The translations under genes were made by a program, and so were the position numbers. 64,000 nucleotides of DNA from Verrucolacustris sp040397305 (lineage in GTDB: Bacteria > Verrucomicrobiota > Verrucomicrobiia > Methylacidiphilales > Verrucolacustridaceae). Location: assembly GCA_040397305.1 (NCBI GenBank), contig JBBAWG010000002.1, forward strand, positions 4,398-68,397, given 5' to 3'. The notes beneath the pieces were generated by a model that did not search any database, was not told where the DNA came from, and was given only the letters and a program-made list of their open reading frames with translations. Within the stretch, counting starts at the first letter, position 1. Each line of letters begins with the position of its first letter. Below, one piece after another: positions 51,473 to 59,781 of this stretch.

Positions 51473-54400
51473 ATGCCACGCCGGACCGACATAAAATCGA
51501 TTCTGATCATCGGTTCCGGCCCCATCATCATCGGCCAAGCCTGCGAATTTGACTACTCCGGCGTCCAGGCTTGCAAGGCCCTCCGGGAGGAGGGCTACCG
51601 CGTCATCCTGATCAACAGCAACCCCGCCACCATCATGACGGACCCCGAGTTTGCCGACCGGACCTATGTCGAGCCCATCACCCCGGAAGTCGTCGAACTC
51701 ATCCTCGCGAAGGAAAAGCCCGACGCCCTTCTTCCCACCCTGGGGGGCCAGACGGCCCTCAATACCGCCATGGCCCTCCATGAATCTGGCGCCCTCCAGC
51801 GGCATCAGGTCAAACTCATTGGCGCCCAGGTCGAAGCCATCCGCAAGGGCGAAGACCGCCAGCTCTTCAAGGACTGTATGGCCAAAATTGGCCTGGAATG
51901 CGCCCGTTCGGCCACCGCCCACACCCTGGAAGAAGCCCGGGCCGGGGCGGCCAAAATCGGCTCCTTTCCCCTGATCATCCGCCCCGCCTTTACCCTTGGC
52001 GGAACCGGGGGTGGGGTGGCCTACAACCGGGAGGAGTTTGAAAAGTTTGCCGCCTCGGGACTCGACGCCTCCCCCACCTCTGAAATCCTGATCGAGGAAT
52101 CCCTTCTCGGCTGGAAGGAGTACGAGATGGAGGTCATGCGCGATCACGCCGACAACTGCGTCATTGTCTGTTCGATCGAGAATTTCGACCCCATGGGCGT
52201 CCATACCGGGGACAGCATCACGGTCGCCCCTGCCCAAACCCTCACGGATCGCGAATACCAGCGCATGCGCGACGCTTCCTTTGCCGTCATTCGGGAGATC
52301 GGTGTCGAAACCGGGGGCTCCAATATCCAGTTCGCCGTCTGCCCCCACACCGGCCGGATGATTGTCATCGAGATGAATCCGCGCGTTTCCCGCTCCTCAG
52401 CGCTTGCCTCCAAGGCCACCGGATTCCCCATCGCCAAAATCGCGGCCAAGCTCGCCGTCGGATACACCCTGGACGAACTGAAAAACGACATTACCCGGGA
52501 GACCCCCGCCAGCTTCGAGCCCACCCTCGACTACGTCGTGACCAAGATTCCCCGCTTCACTTTTGAAAAATTCCCCGGGGCGGAGCCGGTCCTCACCACC
52601 TCCATGAAAAGCGTGGGTGAGGCCATGGGAATTGGCCGTACCTTCCGCGAATCCTTCATGAAGGCTCTCCGTTCCCTGGATCTCAAGGGGCGCGAGGGAC
52701 GCCTGGATCTCGGCACACGCACCGCAGCCGTACCTGAAGATCAACTCACCCACCAACTCCGCATCCCCCACCCAGCCCGGTTATGGTACCTCAGCCATGC
52801 GCTGAATCGGGGGTGGTCGGTCGAACGCATTCACGAGATCACCAAAATTGACCCGTGGTTTCTCGATAATCTTCAGGAAATCACCGAGATCGCCCGCCGG
52901 GTCGAGAAGGAGTCCTGGCTGGGGAATCCCGCCGGTCTCCCGCTGCTCCGGGAAGCCCGCCTCGCCGGGTTGTCTGATCTCGATCTCGCCCGTCTGCTCC
53001 CCGGTCCGGAAACTGAACTGGCAACCCGCGCCCGCACCATCCGCGCTTGGCAGGAAAAACAGAAGCTCCTCCCTACCTTTCGCCTCGTCGACACCTGCGC
53101 CGCCGAATTCGAGGCCTACACCCCCTACTTCTACTCCACGTACGATGCGGACGACAACGAGTCCCGTCCGACCCCCAAGCCCAAAATTCTGATTCTGGGC
53201 GGCGGCCCCAACCGGATCGGCCAGGGGATCGAATTCGATTACTGCTGTGTCCACGCCAGTTTTGCCCTCCGTGAGGACGGCTTCGAAACCATCATGGTCA
53301 ACTCCAACCCAGAGACCGTCTCCACCGATTACGACACTTCCGACAAACTCTTTTTCGAGCCCCTCACTGCCGAGGACGTCATCCACATCTACCGGGCGGA
53401 GAACCAAGACGACCTGGTCCGGGGAATCATCGTTCAGTTTGGAGGCCAGACCCCCCTGAATTTGGCCTCCGAGCTCCAGGCCGCAGGAATCCGGATTCTC
53501 GGCACCCCGGTGGAATCCATCGAACGGGCCGAGGACCGGAAACTCTTCTCCGTCATGCTCGACAAGCTGGGCCTACGCCAGCCTCCCAACGGAACCGCCA
53601 CCACCACCGAAGAGGCCTTGGCCGCCGCCAAAAAGATCGGCTTCCCCCTCCTGCTGCGCCCCTCCTTTGTTTTGGGCGGACGGGCCATGCGGATCGTCTA
53701 TTCCGAGGACGAAATCCGCACCTATATGAAGGAGTGCACGGAGGTGGCCCCGGGTCGGCCCGTGCTGCTCGACCGCTTCCTAGAGGACGCCACCGAGGTC
53801 GATGTCGACTGCGTGGCCGATGGCAAAGATGCCGTTATTGGGGCGGTGATGGAGCATATTGAGCAGGCAGGCATCCATTCGGGCGACAGCGCCTGCGTCA
53901 TCCCCTCCCACTCCCTGCCCAAAAAGGTGATCGAGGAGATCCGCCAAGCCACCCTGGCGCTGGCCAAGGAACTGGGAGTCCGCGGCCTGATGAATATCCA
54001 GTTTGCGGTCCAAAAGGAGACGGTCTACGTGCTCGAAGTGAACCCCCGCGCCTCCCGCACGGTTCCCTTTGTCAGCAAAGCCATCGGCAAGCCGCTGGCC
54101 AAGATCGCCGCCCGGGTGATGTCCGGAAAATCCCTCAAGGAGCTTGGCTTCACCTCGGAGATCATCCCCACCCATTTTTCCGTCAAGGAAGCCGTCTTCC
54201 CTTTCGCCCGATTCCCCGGAACCGACATTCTGCTCGGCCCGGAAATGAAATCGACCGGCGAAGTGATGGGGGTCGACCACTCCTTCGGGCTGGCTTACGC
54301 CAAAAGCCAGATGGCCGCTCAACCCTCTCTCCCGAAATCCGGCACGGTTTTCCTCAGTGTCCGGGATATCGACAAGGGCGCCGCGGTGCGTCTCGGCCAG

Positions 54401-54733
54401 AGCTTACACGATCTCGGATTCAAGATCGTCTCCAGCAGCGGCACCGCCCGCAAACTGGCGGATGCCGGCATTCCCGTCACCCCCCTGCTCAAACTGTCCG
54501 AAGGCCGCCCCAATGTGGTGGATCTGATCAAAAACCGGGAAATTGTCCTCGTCATCAACACGCCGGCCGGTGCCGTGGCCCGGAGCGAAGAGGTTCAGAT
54601 CCGGACCAGCGCCCTCCAACATAAGATTCCCGTCATGACCACTGTGGCCGCCGCCCAAGCCAGCCTGGAAGGCATTAAGTCCCTTCGTTCCCACGGCCTC
54701 TCCGTCCGCGCCCTCCAAGACTACCACTCTTGA
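51473..54733 (+). CDS. carB: Carbamoyl-phosphate synthase large subunit
   Basis: Makes carbamoyl phosphate for pyrimidines and arginine. The 1086-residue protein shows the duplicated ATP-grasp architecture: LIIGSGPIIIGQACEFDYSG near the start and its copy ILGGGPNRIGQGIEFDYCCV at about 570. Further paired motifs (RPAFTLGGTGGG, RPSFVLGGRAMR) and a C-terminal allosteric MGS-like domain are present. carA is not next to it. Confidence 0.98.
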   Translation: MPRRTDIKSILIIGSGPIIIGQACEFDYSGVQACKALREEGYRVILINSNPATIMTDPEFADRTYVEPITPEVVELILAKEKPDALLPTLGGQTALNTAMALHESGALQRHQVKLIGAQVEAIRKGEDRQLFKDCMAKIGLECARSATAHTLEEARAGAAKIGSFPLIIRPAFTLGGTGGGVAYNREEFEKFAASGLDASPTSEILIEESLLGWKEYEMEVMRDHADNCVIVCSIENFDPMGVHTGDSITVAPAQTLTDREYQRMRDASFAVIREIGVETGGSNIQFAVCPHTGRMIVIEMNPRVSRSSALASKATGFPIAKIAAKLAVGYTLDELKNDITRETPASFEPTLDYVVTKIPRFTFEKFPGAEPVLTTSMKSVGEAMGIGRTFRESFMKALRSLDLKGREGRLDLGTRTAAVPEDQLTHQLRIPHPARLWYLSHALNRGWSVERIHEITKIDPWFLDNLQEITEIARRVEKESWLGNPAGLPLLREARLAGLSDLDLARLLPGPETELATRARTIRAWQEKQKLLPTFRLVDTCAAEFEAYTPYFYSTYDADDNESRPTPKPKILILGGGPNRIGQGIEFDYCCVHASFALREDGFETIMVNSNPETVSTDYDTSDKLFFEPLTAEDVIHIYRAENQDDLVRGIIVQFGGQTPLNLASELQAAGIRILGTPVESIERAEDRKLFSVMLDKLGLRQPPNGTATTTEEALAAAKKIGFPLLLRPSFVLGGRAMRIVYSEDEIRTYMKECTEVAPGRPVLLDRFLEDATEVDVDCVADGKDAVIGAVMEHIEQAGIHSGDSACVIPSHSLPKKVIEEIRQATLALAKELGVRGLMNIQFAVQKETVYVLEVNPRASRTVPFVSKAIGKPLAKIAARVMSGKSLKELGFTSEIIPTHFSVKEAVFPFARFPGTDILLGPEMKSTGEVMGVDHSFGLAYAKSQMAAQPSLPKSGTVFLSVRDIDKGAAVRLGQSLHDLGFKIVSSSGTARKLADAGIPVTPLLKLSEGRPNVVDLIKNREIVLVINTPAGAVARSEEVQIRTSALQHKIPVMTTVAAAQASLEGIKSLRSHGLSVRALQDYHS

Positions 54734-54736
54734 TTT

Positions 54737-54794
54737 AGGTGGGCACTGAGGCCTGGTGCCCCATACTTTCGTAAACGTAATCGTAAACATAAAC
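54737..54794. repeat. Palindrome and four-unit GTAAAC-type hexamer array
   Basis: An AGGTGGG-led palindrome with arms GGGCAC/GTGCCC (54737-54762) is followed eight bases on by four hexamers (GTAAAC, GTAATC, GTAAAC, ATAAAC; 54771-54794). The gene start follows at 54819. Confidence 0.7.
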
Positions 54795-54818
54795 GAAAGA
54801 TCCCGCAGATCCTAACCG

Positions 54819-56029
54819 ATGATTCGAAACTTGATCTTCGACTGGTCCGGCACCTTGGTGGACGACCTCACCCCTGTCCTCGAGGCCACCAACCGGGTCT
54901 TTGCCGCCCACGGAAAACCTCCTTTCGACCGCCAAACCTTTCGGGAGAAGTTCTACCTCCCCTACGAAGGCTTTTATAAAGAACACATTCCCCATGCCCC
55001 CATTCAGGAGCTGGAGCAGATCTTCCGTGAGGTTTTTCGGGAGTTGCACCACTCCGTTTCGCTACTTCCCGGTGCCCGGGAAATTCTCGAGTACTGCCAC
55101 TCGCAAAACCTCTCGGTTTTTCTCTTAAGCACCGTCCACGAGGCGGNNNNNNNNNNNNNNNNNNNNNNNNNNNNNNNNNNNNNNNNNNNNNNNNNNNNNN
55201 NNNNNNNNNNNNNNNNNNNNNNNNNNNNNNNNNNNNNNNNNNNNNNTACTGCCACTCGCAAAACCTCTCGGTTTTTCTCTTAAGCACCGTCCACGAGGCG
55301 GACTTCGAGGATCAGTCCCGGCGCCTGGGCGTGGATCACTTTTTCCGGGAGGCCTACGCCGGGGTGCCGGACAAGCGGGACGCCATCCACGGGATTCTCA
55401 AGGACCACCATCTGCGCCCCGAAGAGACTCTTTTCGTCGGAGACATGGAACACGACGTGGCCACCGCGCGCCACGGGGGAATCCGATCCTGCGCCGTCCT
55501 CACCGGATACGATTCCCTTGCCAAACTTCAGAAAGCCCTGCCCGACCACATCGCGCCGGACATGTTTGCCGTATCGGAAATTCTCAAGCGTCATGCTGCC
55601 CCCGAGCCCCTTCCCCCCACACCCACGGTGGGTGCCCTGATTGTGGGACCAGAGAAAAAACTCCTGATGGTCCACACCCTTAAATGGTCAGGCCTCTGGG
55701 GCATCCCAGGAGGAAAAATCAAGCCAGCCGAATCGGCTGAAAAGGCTTTAAAACGGGAGATCCTCGAGGAAACCGGCCTGAAAATCACCGGAATCGAGTT
55801 CGCCATGGCTCAGGACTGCATCCGGTCCAAGGAGTTTTACAAACCAGCCCATTTTGTTCTGCTCAACTACCTTGCCAAAACTTCCCAGAAAAAGGTCACT
55901 CTGAACCCCGAAGCCGACGACTATCGCTGGTGCACCCTCAAGGAGTGCTACCAACTCAAGCTCAACACCCCCACCCGCATCCTGCTGGATTGGTATAAAT
56001 CCAAGACAAAGGTGGGGCGGGGTCGATGA
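54819..56029 (+). CDS. HAD-like hydrolase fused to NUDIX domain (interrupted by assembly gap)
   Basis: The annotated span includes a 100-N run and a duplicated 55-bp flank. Deleting 55147-55301 joins the two pieces in frame into one 351-residue protein. The N-terminal half is a HAD domain with nucleophile motif FDWSGTLVDD (Asp8; the usual second Asp of DxD is Ser10) and a VGDMEHDVATARHGG metal motif. The C-terminal half is NUDIX, with box GGKIKPAESAEKALK, REILEETGL. The stop codon and last residues (KVGRGR) lie inside a REP-like palindrome. A regulatory or nucleotide-hydrolysing role is unproven. Confidence 0.8.
55092..55146. repeat. 55-bp direct repeat, left copy (assembly overlap)
   Basis: The 55 bases before the N run are repeated exactly at 55247-55301 after it. 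Together with the in-frame junction obtained on removing one copy, this points to two contigs that overlapped by k-1 or k bases (k near 55) and were joined with padding. Confidence 0.93.
55147..55246. other. 100-N assembly gap
   Basis: Unknown bases, exactly 100 long (a default padding length). True gap size is probably zero or negative, because the flanks are identical 55-mers. Confidence 0.98.
55247..55301. repeat. 55-bp direct repeat, right copy (assembly overlap)
   Basis: Exact copy of 55092-55146; see that entry. Confidence 0.93.
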
Positions 56030-56095
56030 CCCCGCCTGTTCTCTGCCTTGATATTTAAAATTACAACGAGGCGGCCTCATCGAGGCCGCCCTACC
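56011..56095. repeat. Inverted pair of REP-like palindromes
   Basis: The left element (56011-56036) is led by GGTGGGGCGG, with hairpin arms GCGGGGTC and GACCCCGC. The right element (56069-56095) is inverted and carries arms GGCGGCCTC/GAGGCCGCC. Left and right elements are about 32 bases apart. The left copy overlaps the end of the HAD-NUDIX gene. A pyrimidine tract follows (56099-56150). Confidence 0.8.
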
Positions 56096-56172
56096 AAATC
56101 CTCCCGCCTGTCACTTTCCACCTGCCCCAAATTTCCTCTTTCTTTCTTCATAAGCTGTCGAATGATCGATTC

Positions 56173-56397
56173 ATGACCTGGCAATCCTTCCCCTACAAGA
56201 TCGACGCCAAGGCCGGACAGACCCTCTACTTCTGCTCCTGTGGCCAGTCCAAGAACCCACCCTACTGCGACGGCTCCCACAAGGGTTCGGGCAAAGCCCC
56301 GCGGTCCGTAAAGGTTGAAAAAGATGGCCCGGTCTGGGCCTGCGGCTGCGGGAAGTCCAAAAATCCGCCTTACTGCGACGGCTCACACAAAGGCTGA
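56173..56397 (+). CDS. Tandem CDGSH iron-sulfur protein
   Basis: The 74-residue protein holds two CDGSH zinc-finger-like motifs, each fitting C-x-C-x2-(S/T)-x3-P-x-C-D-G-(S/T)-x-H. The first uses Cys21, Cys23, Cys32 and His36; the second Cys57, Cys59, Cys68 and His72. Each should bind a [2Fe-2S] cluster. It has no signal peptide. Tandem CDGSH proteins of this size are known in bacteria; the function is redox or iron-sulfur transfer, not specific. It has its own spacer upstream. Confidence 0.93.
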   Translation: MTWQSFPYKIDAKAGQTLYFCSCGQSKNPPYCDGSHKGSGKAPRSVKVEKDGPVWACGCGKSKNPPYCDGSHKG

Positions 56398-56424
56398 GCT
56401 TCGCTCAGCTCGATGAAGGGGCAG

Positions 56425-56486
56425 GATTAAGATTAAGAAGGCCTGACGCCTTGCTGATTTAGATTCCCAATCAACTTAATCTTAAT
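56425..56486. repeat. Two short inverted hexamer arrays
   Basis: Two ATTAAG units (56426-56437) and, about 38 bases on, two CTTAAT units (56475-56486), inverted relative to each other. Between them lies a small palindrome AAGGCCTGACGCCTT. Beyond lie palindromic bases around 56500-56530 at the 3' side of guaB3. This is a half-length version of the four-unit arrays. Confidence 0.55.
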
Positions 56487-56535
56487 CTTTCCGGCTAATC
56501 TGCGCGGGGCTCTGCCCCGTAAAAGCCCCGCGGAC

Positions 56536-57699
56536 TCAGCGCGTCCCCATCCCCACGCCCTGCACTGTCTGAAACACCTTCCCTTCCGTTTTGATCGACG
56601 GAGCAATGATAATCTCTGTCTCCTGAAACTCTCGGATGCTTTTGGCCCCCACGTTCCCCATGCACGTGACAATCGCCCCTACCAGATTTTGCGAACCGTC
56701 ATCCAACGTGGCCGGCCCAAACAGGATCTGCCTTAAGCTTCCCGTTACCCCCACCTTGATCCGCGTTCCCCTCGGCAGGTTGGCGTGGGGTGTGGCCATG
56801 CCCCAATGGTTCCCCTGCCCGGGGGCCTCTTCACAGCGTGCAAACGCGCTGCCGATCATCACCGCATCCGCTCCACAGGCGAACGCCTTGCAGATATCCC
56901 CACCTTTGTTCATCCCCCCATCGGTGATGATCGGGACATAGCGACCGGTTTTCTTGTGATAGGCGTCGCGGGCCGCGGCGCAGTCCACCGTGGCGGTCAC
57001 TTGAGGGACCCCCAACCCCAAAACACCCCGGGTCGTGCAGGCCGCGCCGGGTCCCACGCCAACCAACAGACCGGAAATCCCCGCCTCCATCAACTCCACA
57101 CTCACCCCATACGTCACGGTGTTGCCCACCACCACCGGGATCTTCATCGTCTTGCAAAACTTGGCCAAATCCAGGGTCTTGTATTCGGAGGAAATGTGGC
57201 GAACGGTCGAGACCGTCGACTGCACCACAAAAATATCTGCCCCGGCTTTCTGGGCGATCGCCCCGTACTTTTCGGCTTTTTGCGGGATGGAGGAAACCGC
57301 CGCGATAATGCCGGCCTTCTTCATTTCCTTGATCCGTTTGGCGATCAACTCCTCCTTGATCGCCGGGATATACATCTTCTGGATCAGGTGGGTGCTGGTC
57401 TCCTTGTCCGCCTTGGCTATCTGCGAGAGAACCTCCGCCGGATTCTCATACCGGGTCTGCACCCCTTCCAGATTCAACACCGCCAACCCGCCCATTTTGC
57501 CCATCGCCACGGCGAACTTCACATCCACCACCCCGTCCATCGCCGAGGCCAGGATCGGGACCTTGAACGTGTGTTTCCCAATGGAGAACTCGGTGTTGAC
57601 CTCGTTCGGGTTGACCGTCACATCCCCCGGCACGAGGGCAATCTCGTCAAAACCGTAGGTGACCCGTGCCTTGCGATTCCGTCCGATCCACATTCCCAT
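56536..57699 (-). CDS. GuaB3 family IMP dehydrogenase-related protein
   Basis: The 387-residue TIM-barrel protein resembles IMP dehydrogenase but has no CBS pair. Motifs: DGVVDVKFAVAMGKMGGLAVLNLE, the catalytic-loop cysteine in VGPGAACTTRGVLGLG, IITDGGMNKGGDICKAFACGA and MIGSAFARCEEAPG. Members are called GuaB3; the reaction is not established (IMP dehydrogenase or GMP reductase-like activity). It is last in the operon leuB-exbB-exbD-tonB-Zn-guaB3, three bases after the zinc-ribbon gene. An internal ATG two codons on is possible. Confidence 0.88.
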   Translation of the reverse strand: MGMWIGRNRKARVTYGFDEIALVPGDVTVNPNEVNTEFSIGKHTFKVPILASAMDGVVDVKFAVAMGKMGGLAVLNLEGVQTRYENPAEVLSQIAKADKETSTHLIQKMYIPAIKEELIAKRIKEMKKAGIIAAVSSIPQKAEKYGAIAQKAGADIFVVQSTVSTVRHISSEYKTLDLAKFCKTMKIPVVVGNTVTYGVSVELMEAGISGLLVGVGPGAACTTRGVLGLGVPQVTATVDCAAARDAYHKKTGRYVPIITDGGMNKGGDICKAFACGADAVMIGSAFARCEEAPGQGNHWGMATPHANLPRGTRIKVGVTGSLRQILFGPATLDDGSQNLVGAIVTCMGNVGAKSIREFQETEIIIAPSIKTEGKVFQTVQGVGMGTR

Positions 57700-57702
57700 G
57701 AT

Positions 57703-57942
57703 TCAGTTCCCTTCAGGTAGGGCGGGTTGCACAGGGTGCCGGGCGCCACAGCGACGGCACCGCAGGGTATGCCAGGCGTGCTCCCGCGGGTTGCGCGCCC
57801 CGCAGTGCGGGCAGGAAACCGTTTCCCGATACCGGCGGAAAAGGCGCGATGCTTGCCATCCACCAAACATCCACAAAACAAAAACGATGCCAAGGAAAAG
57901 GCAAAGGTAACCCAGAAGAAGTTGTGAAGGAGTCAGGCTCAC
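57703..57942 (-). CDS. Small membrane protein with zinc-ribbon tail
   Basis: The 79-residue product starts at a GTG (57942) overlapping the stop of the TonB-like gene, which decides the start over an upstream ATG. It has one membrane helix (about 7-27) and a cytoplasmic-type CxxC pair set (CPHCGARN and CRRCGARHP, four cysteines) that likely bind zinc. Unknown function; possibly part of the Exb/Ton complex regulation, or a separate small gene. Confidence 0.7.
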   Translation of the reverse strand: MSLTPSQLLLGYLCLFLGIVFVLWMFGGWQASRLFRRYRETVSCPHCGARNPREHAWHTLRCRRCGARHPVQPALPEGN

Positions 57943-58673
57943 GGTTTCCCCTCCGTCGGCGGCTCGACAGCCCAGAGCACCCGGACCCGGCCCCACTGGA
58001 TCCACCGCCCCGGAGCCGGTTCAAACCTCCAGGCCCGCAAAAGGTTGGAGGCTTCCCGATCCACCGCCGGATCTCCCGTGGTCCCTTCCAAAAACACGAA
58101 CCTCACCGCCCCATCCTCATCCACCCCCACCCGAGCGGTGGTGGGTTCCAGGGCACTGGCACTTTTCATCACCGGCAATTCCAAGGACGTGGTCGGCTTG
58201 CGTCCCCTCAGCTCCCCTGCCACTTCCACCCAAGTCTCCAAAACCGGCCGGCCCTTAGCGGGTCCAGCCTTCGGCAACAGGGAGCTGCGGTACTGGCCCA
58301 GCGCAGTTTCCGCCCGCACCGCCAACGGCGCATCCGCCCCGACTTGGGACGGGCGAAAGGCGGGGACTGTGGCCGGCGCCTGGGCCGCCCACGAGGTGTC
58401 CTGCCACGGCAATAAGACCGACTCCGCCAACCTGGGTGGGGTCGCCCCAGGGTAAACAATGGCCGAAGGCTCAAAGATCTGCGCGTAACCGCCCGGTAAA
58501 TCTGCCTCGGCCATCAACATGACCCTGCCCGGACTGGGCGGGGGGATAGGAGCAAACTCACCCGGATCCCGGAACAGTGAAAACGCCACCCCGTGGGCGC
58601 TAAGAGACAGAATCAAAAACCCGGCCAGTCGCCGGCCAGCTCGGGTCTTAGGCCCGGGCAACCTCAGCTTCAC
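57939..58673 (-). CDS. TonB-like energy-transducing protein
   Basis: The 244-residue protein has a basic N-terminus, one membrane helix (about 17-33), a Pro-rich spacer and a C-terminal TonB/TolA-type domain (about 165-235: ARVGVDEDGAVRFVFLEGTT, LLRAWRFEPAPG). It is encoded directly after exbD with a four-base overlap (ATGA), and presumably transmits proton-motive force to outer-membrane receptors, none of which is in the window. It could equally serve a TolA-like role. Confidence 0.82.
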   Translation of the reverse strand: MKLRLPGPKTRAGRRLAGFLILSLSAHGVAFSLFRDPGEFAPIPPPSPGRVMLMAEADLPGGYAQIFEPSAIVYPGATPPRLAESVLLPWQDTSWAAQAPATVPAFRPSQVGADAPLAVRAETALGQYRSSLLPKAGPAKGRPVLETWVEVAGELRGRKPTTSLELPVMKSASALEPTTARVGVDEDGAVRFVFLEGTTGDPAVDREASNLLRAWRFEPAPGRWIQWGRVRVLWAVEPPTEGKP

Positions 58674-59089
58674 GGTGCCGTTCCGTCGGACTTTGAGGCC
58701 AGGACGGCGGAAAGCCCGTTTTGCACCACCACATCCAGCAACTGCGTGACCACTCCGTGGCGCAACTCCCGGTCCGCCCGGATCACCACCGCGGCCCGTG
58801 GCTCCGCCTTGGCGATCCGCGCCAGCTCCACCCGCAGCTTCGCCAGATCCGTCACCCGGTCGTTAAAGAAGATCTGCGGCTTCAGCCCGGCCGTGGCCGT
58901 GATCACATACCGCGTATCGCTCACGCCGCCCTTCGACTGCCCCGGCGAGGGCGGATCCACCACGATGCCGGGCTGAAACACAAAGCTGGAGGTCAGGAGA
59001 AAAAAAATGAGGAGCAGCAGGATCACATCCACCAGCGGAGCCACGTCGAGCGGCCCCCGCAGGACCCGGGCGCTCGTCCGAACCTTCAT
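58670..59089 (-). CDS. exbD: ExbD/TolR biopolymer transport protein
   Basis: Accessory subunit of the ExbB-ExbD proton channel. The 139-residue protein starts at ATG 59089, overlapping the exbB stop. The membrane helix carries the functional Asp (APLVDVILLLLIFFLLTSSF, Asp21), followed by the periplasmic domain with VVIRADRELRHGVVTQLLDV. It is coupled to both neighbours. Confidence 0.92.
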   Translation of the reverse strand: MKVRTSARVLRGPLDVAPLVDVILLLLIFFLLTSSFVFQPGIVVDPPSPGQSKGGVSDTRYVITATAGLKPQIFFNDRVTDLAKLRVELARIAKAEPRAAVVIRADRELRHGVVTQLLDVVVQNGLSAVLASKSDGTAP

Positions 59090-59772
59090 GCCGCCGGTTT
59101 CTCGGCCCGCGGCTCCGTGGTGACCGGCGTGACCACGGCAGTCGACCGCGTCCGCCCGCCTTCTTTCAGAATCTGGATCATCTCGATCCCCGCCCGCTCC
59201 ATGTCCTGAACCGCCCCGTTCATCCGCGAAACCAGAAAGTTGTAGGCCACATATACCGGGATCGCCACGACCAGCCCGGCGGCCGTGGTGAGCAACGCCT
59301 CCCAAATCCCCCCCGCGAGCTCGCCCACCGGCACCGTACCCCGGGCTTGGTTCACGGTCTGAAACACATTGATCATTCCTGTCACCGTTCCCAGCAATCC
59401 GAGCAGCGGGGAAATATATCCCACCGTGGCCAAGATCGAGAGGTTCTTCTCCAGCCGGGGCACCTGCAACTGCGCCACCTCCTGCAAAGCCTCGCGCAGA
59501 TCCCCCAGTGGTAGATCCCTCTTCAGCAACGCGGCCTGCACCACCCGCACCGCCGGGCCATGGGCCTCGTCACACCGCTCCAAGGCCTCGGTAAAACGCT
59601 TTTCCTTCACCAGCGCCTGGATTCCATCCAGAAAAGGGTCCAGCGGCACCCCCATACGCCGATACTCGTACACCCGCTCCAAAAAGACCGCCACCGCCAC
59701 AATGCTGGCCCCGAGGATGACCCACATGATGGGCCCGCCCAACCGCACCAGTTCAAAGAGGGTCGACGGCAT
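59086..59772 (-). CDS. exbB: MotA/TolQ/ExbB family proton channel protein
   Basis: The 228-residue membrane protein has three helices and the MotA/TolQ/ExbB core: VGYISPLLGLLGTVTGMINV, and WEALLTTAAGLVVAIPVYVAYNFL. It forms the proton-conducting pentamer with ExbD. The gene starts 9 bases after leuB and overlaps exbD (ATGA). Confidence 0.92.
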   Translation of the reverse strand: MPSTLFELVRLGGPIMWVILGASIVAVAVFLERVYEYRRMGVPLDPFLDGIQALVKEKRFTEALERCDEAHGPAVRVVQAALLKRDLPLGDLREALQEVAQLQVPRLEKNLSILATVGYISPLLGLLGTVTGMINVFQTVNQARGTVPVGELAGGIWEALLTTAAGLVVAIPVYVAYNFLVSRMNGAVQDMERAGIEMIQILKEGGRTRSTAVVTPVTTEPRAEKPAA

Positions 59773-59781
59773 CTTTCCTTT

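Noticed and set aside
55092..55301. Natural 55-bp direct duplication
   Set aside because: The exact identity, the 100-N padding between copies and the restored frame on collapsing point to contig overlap.
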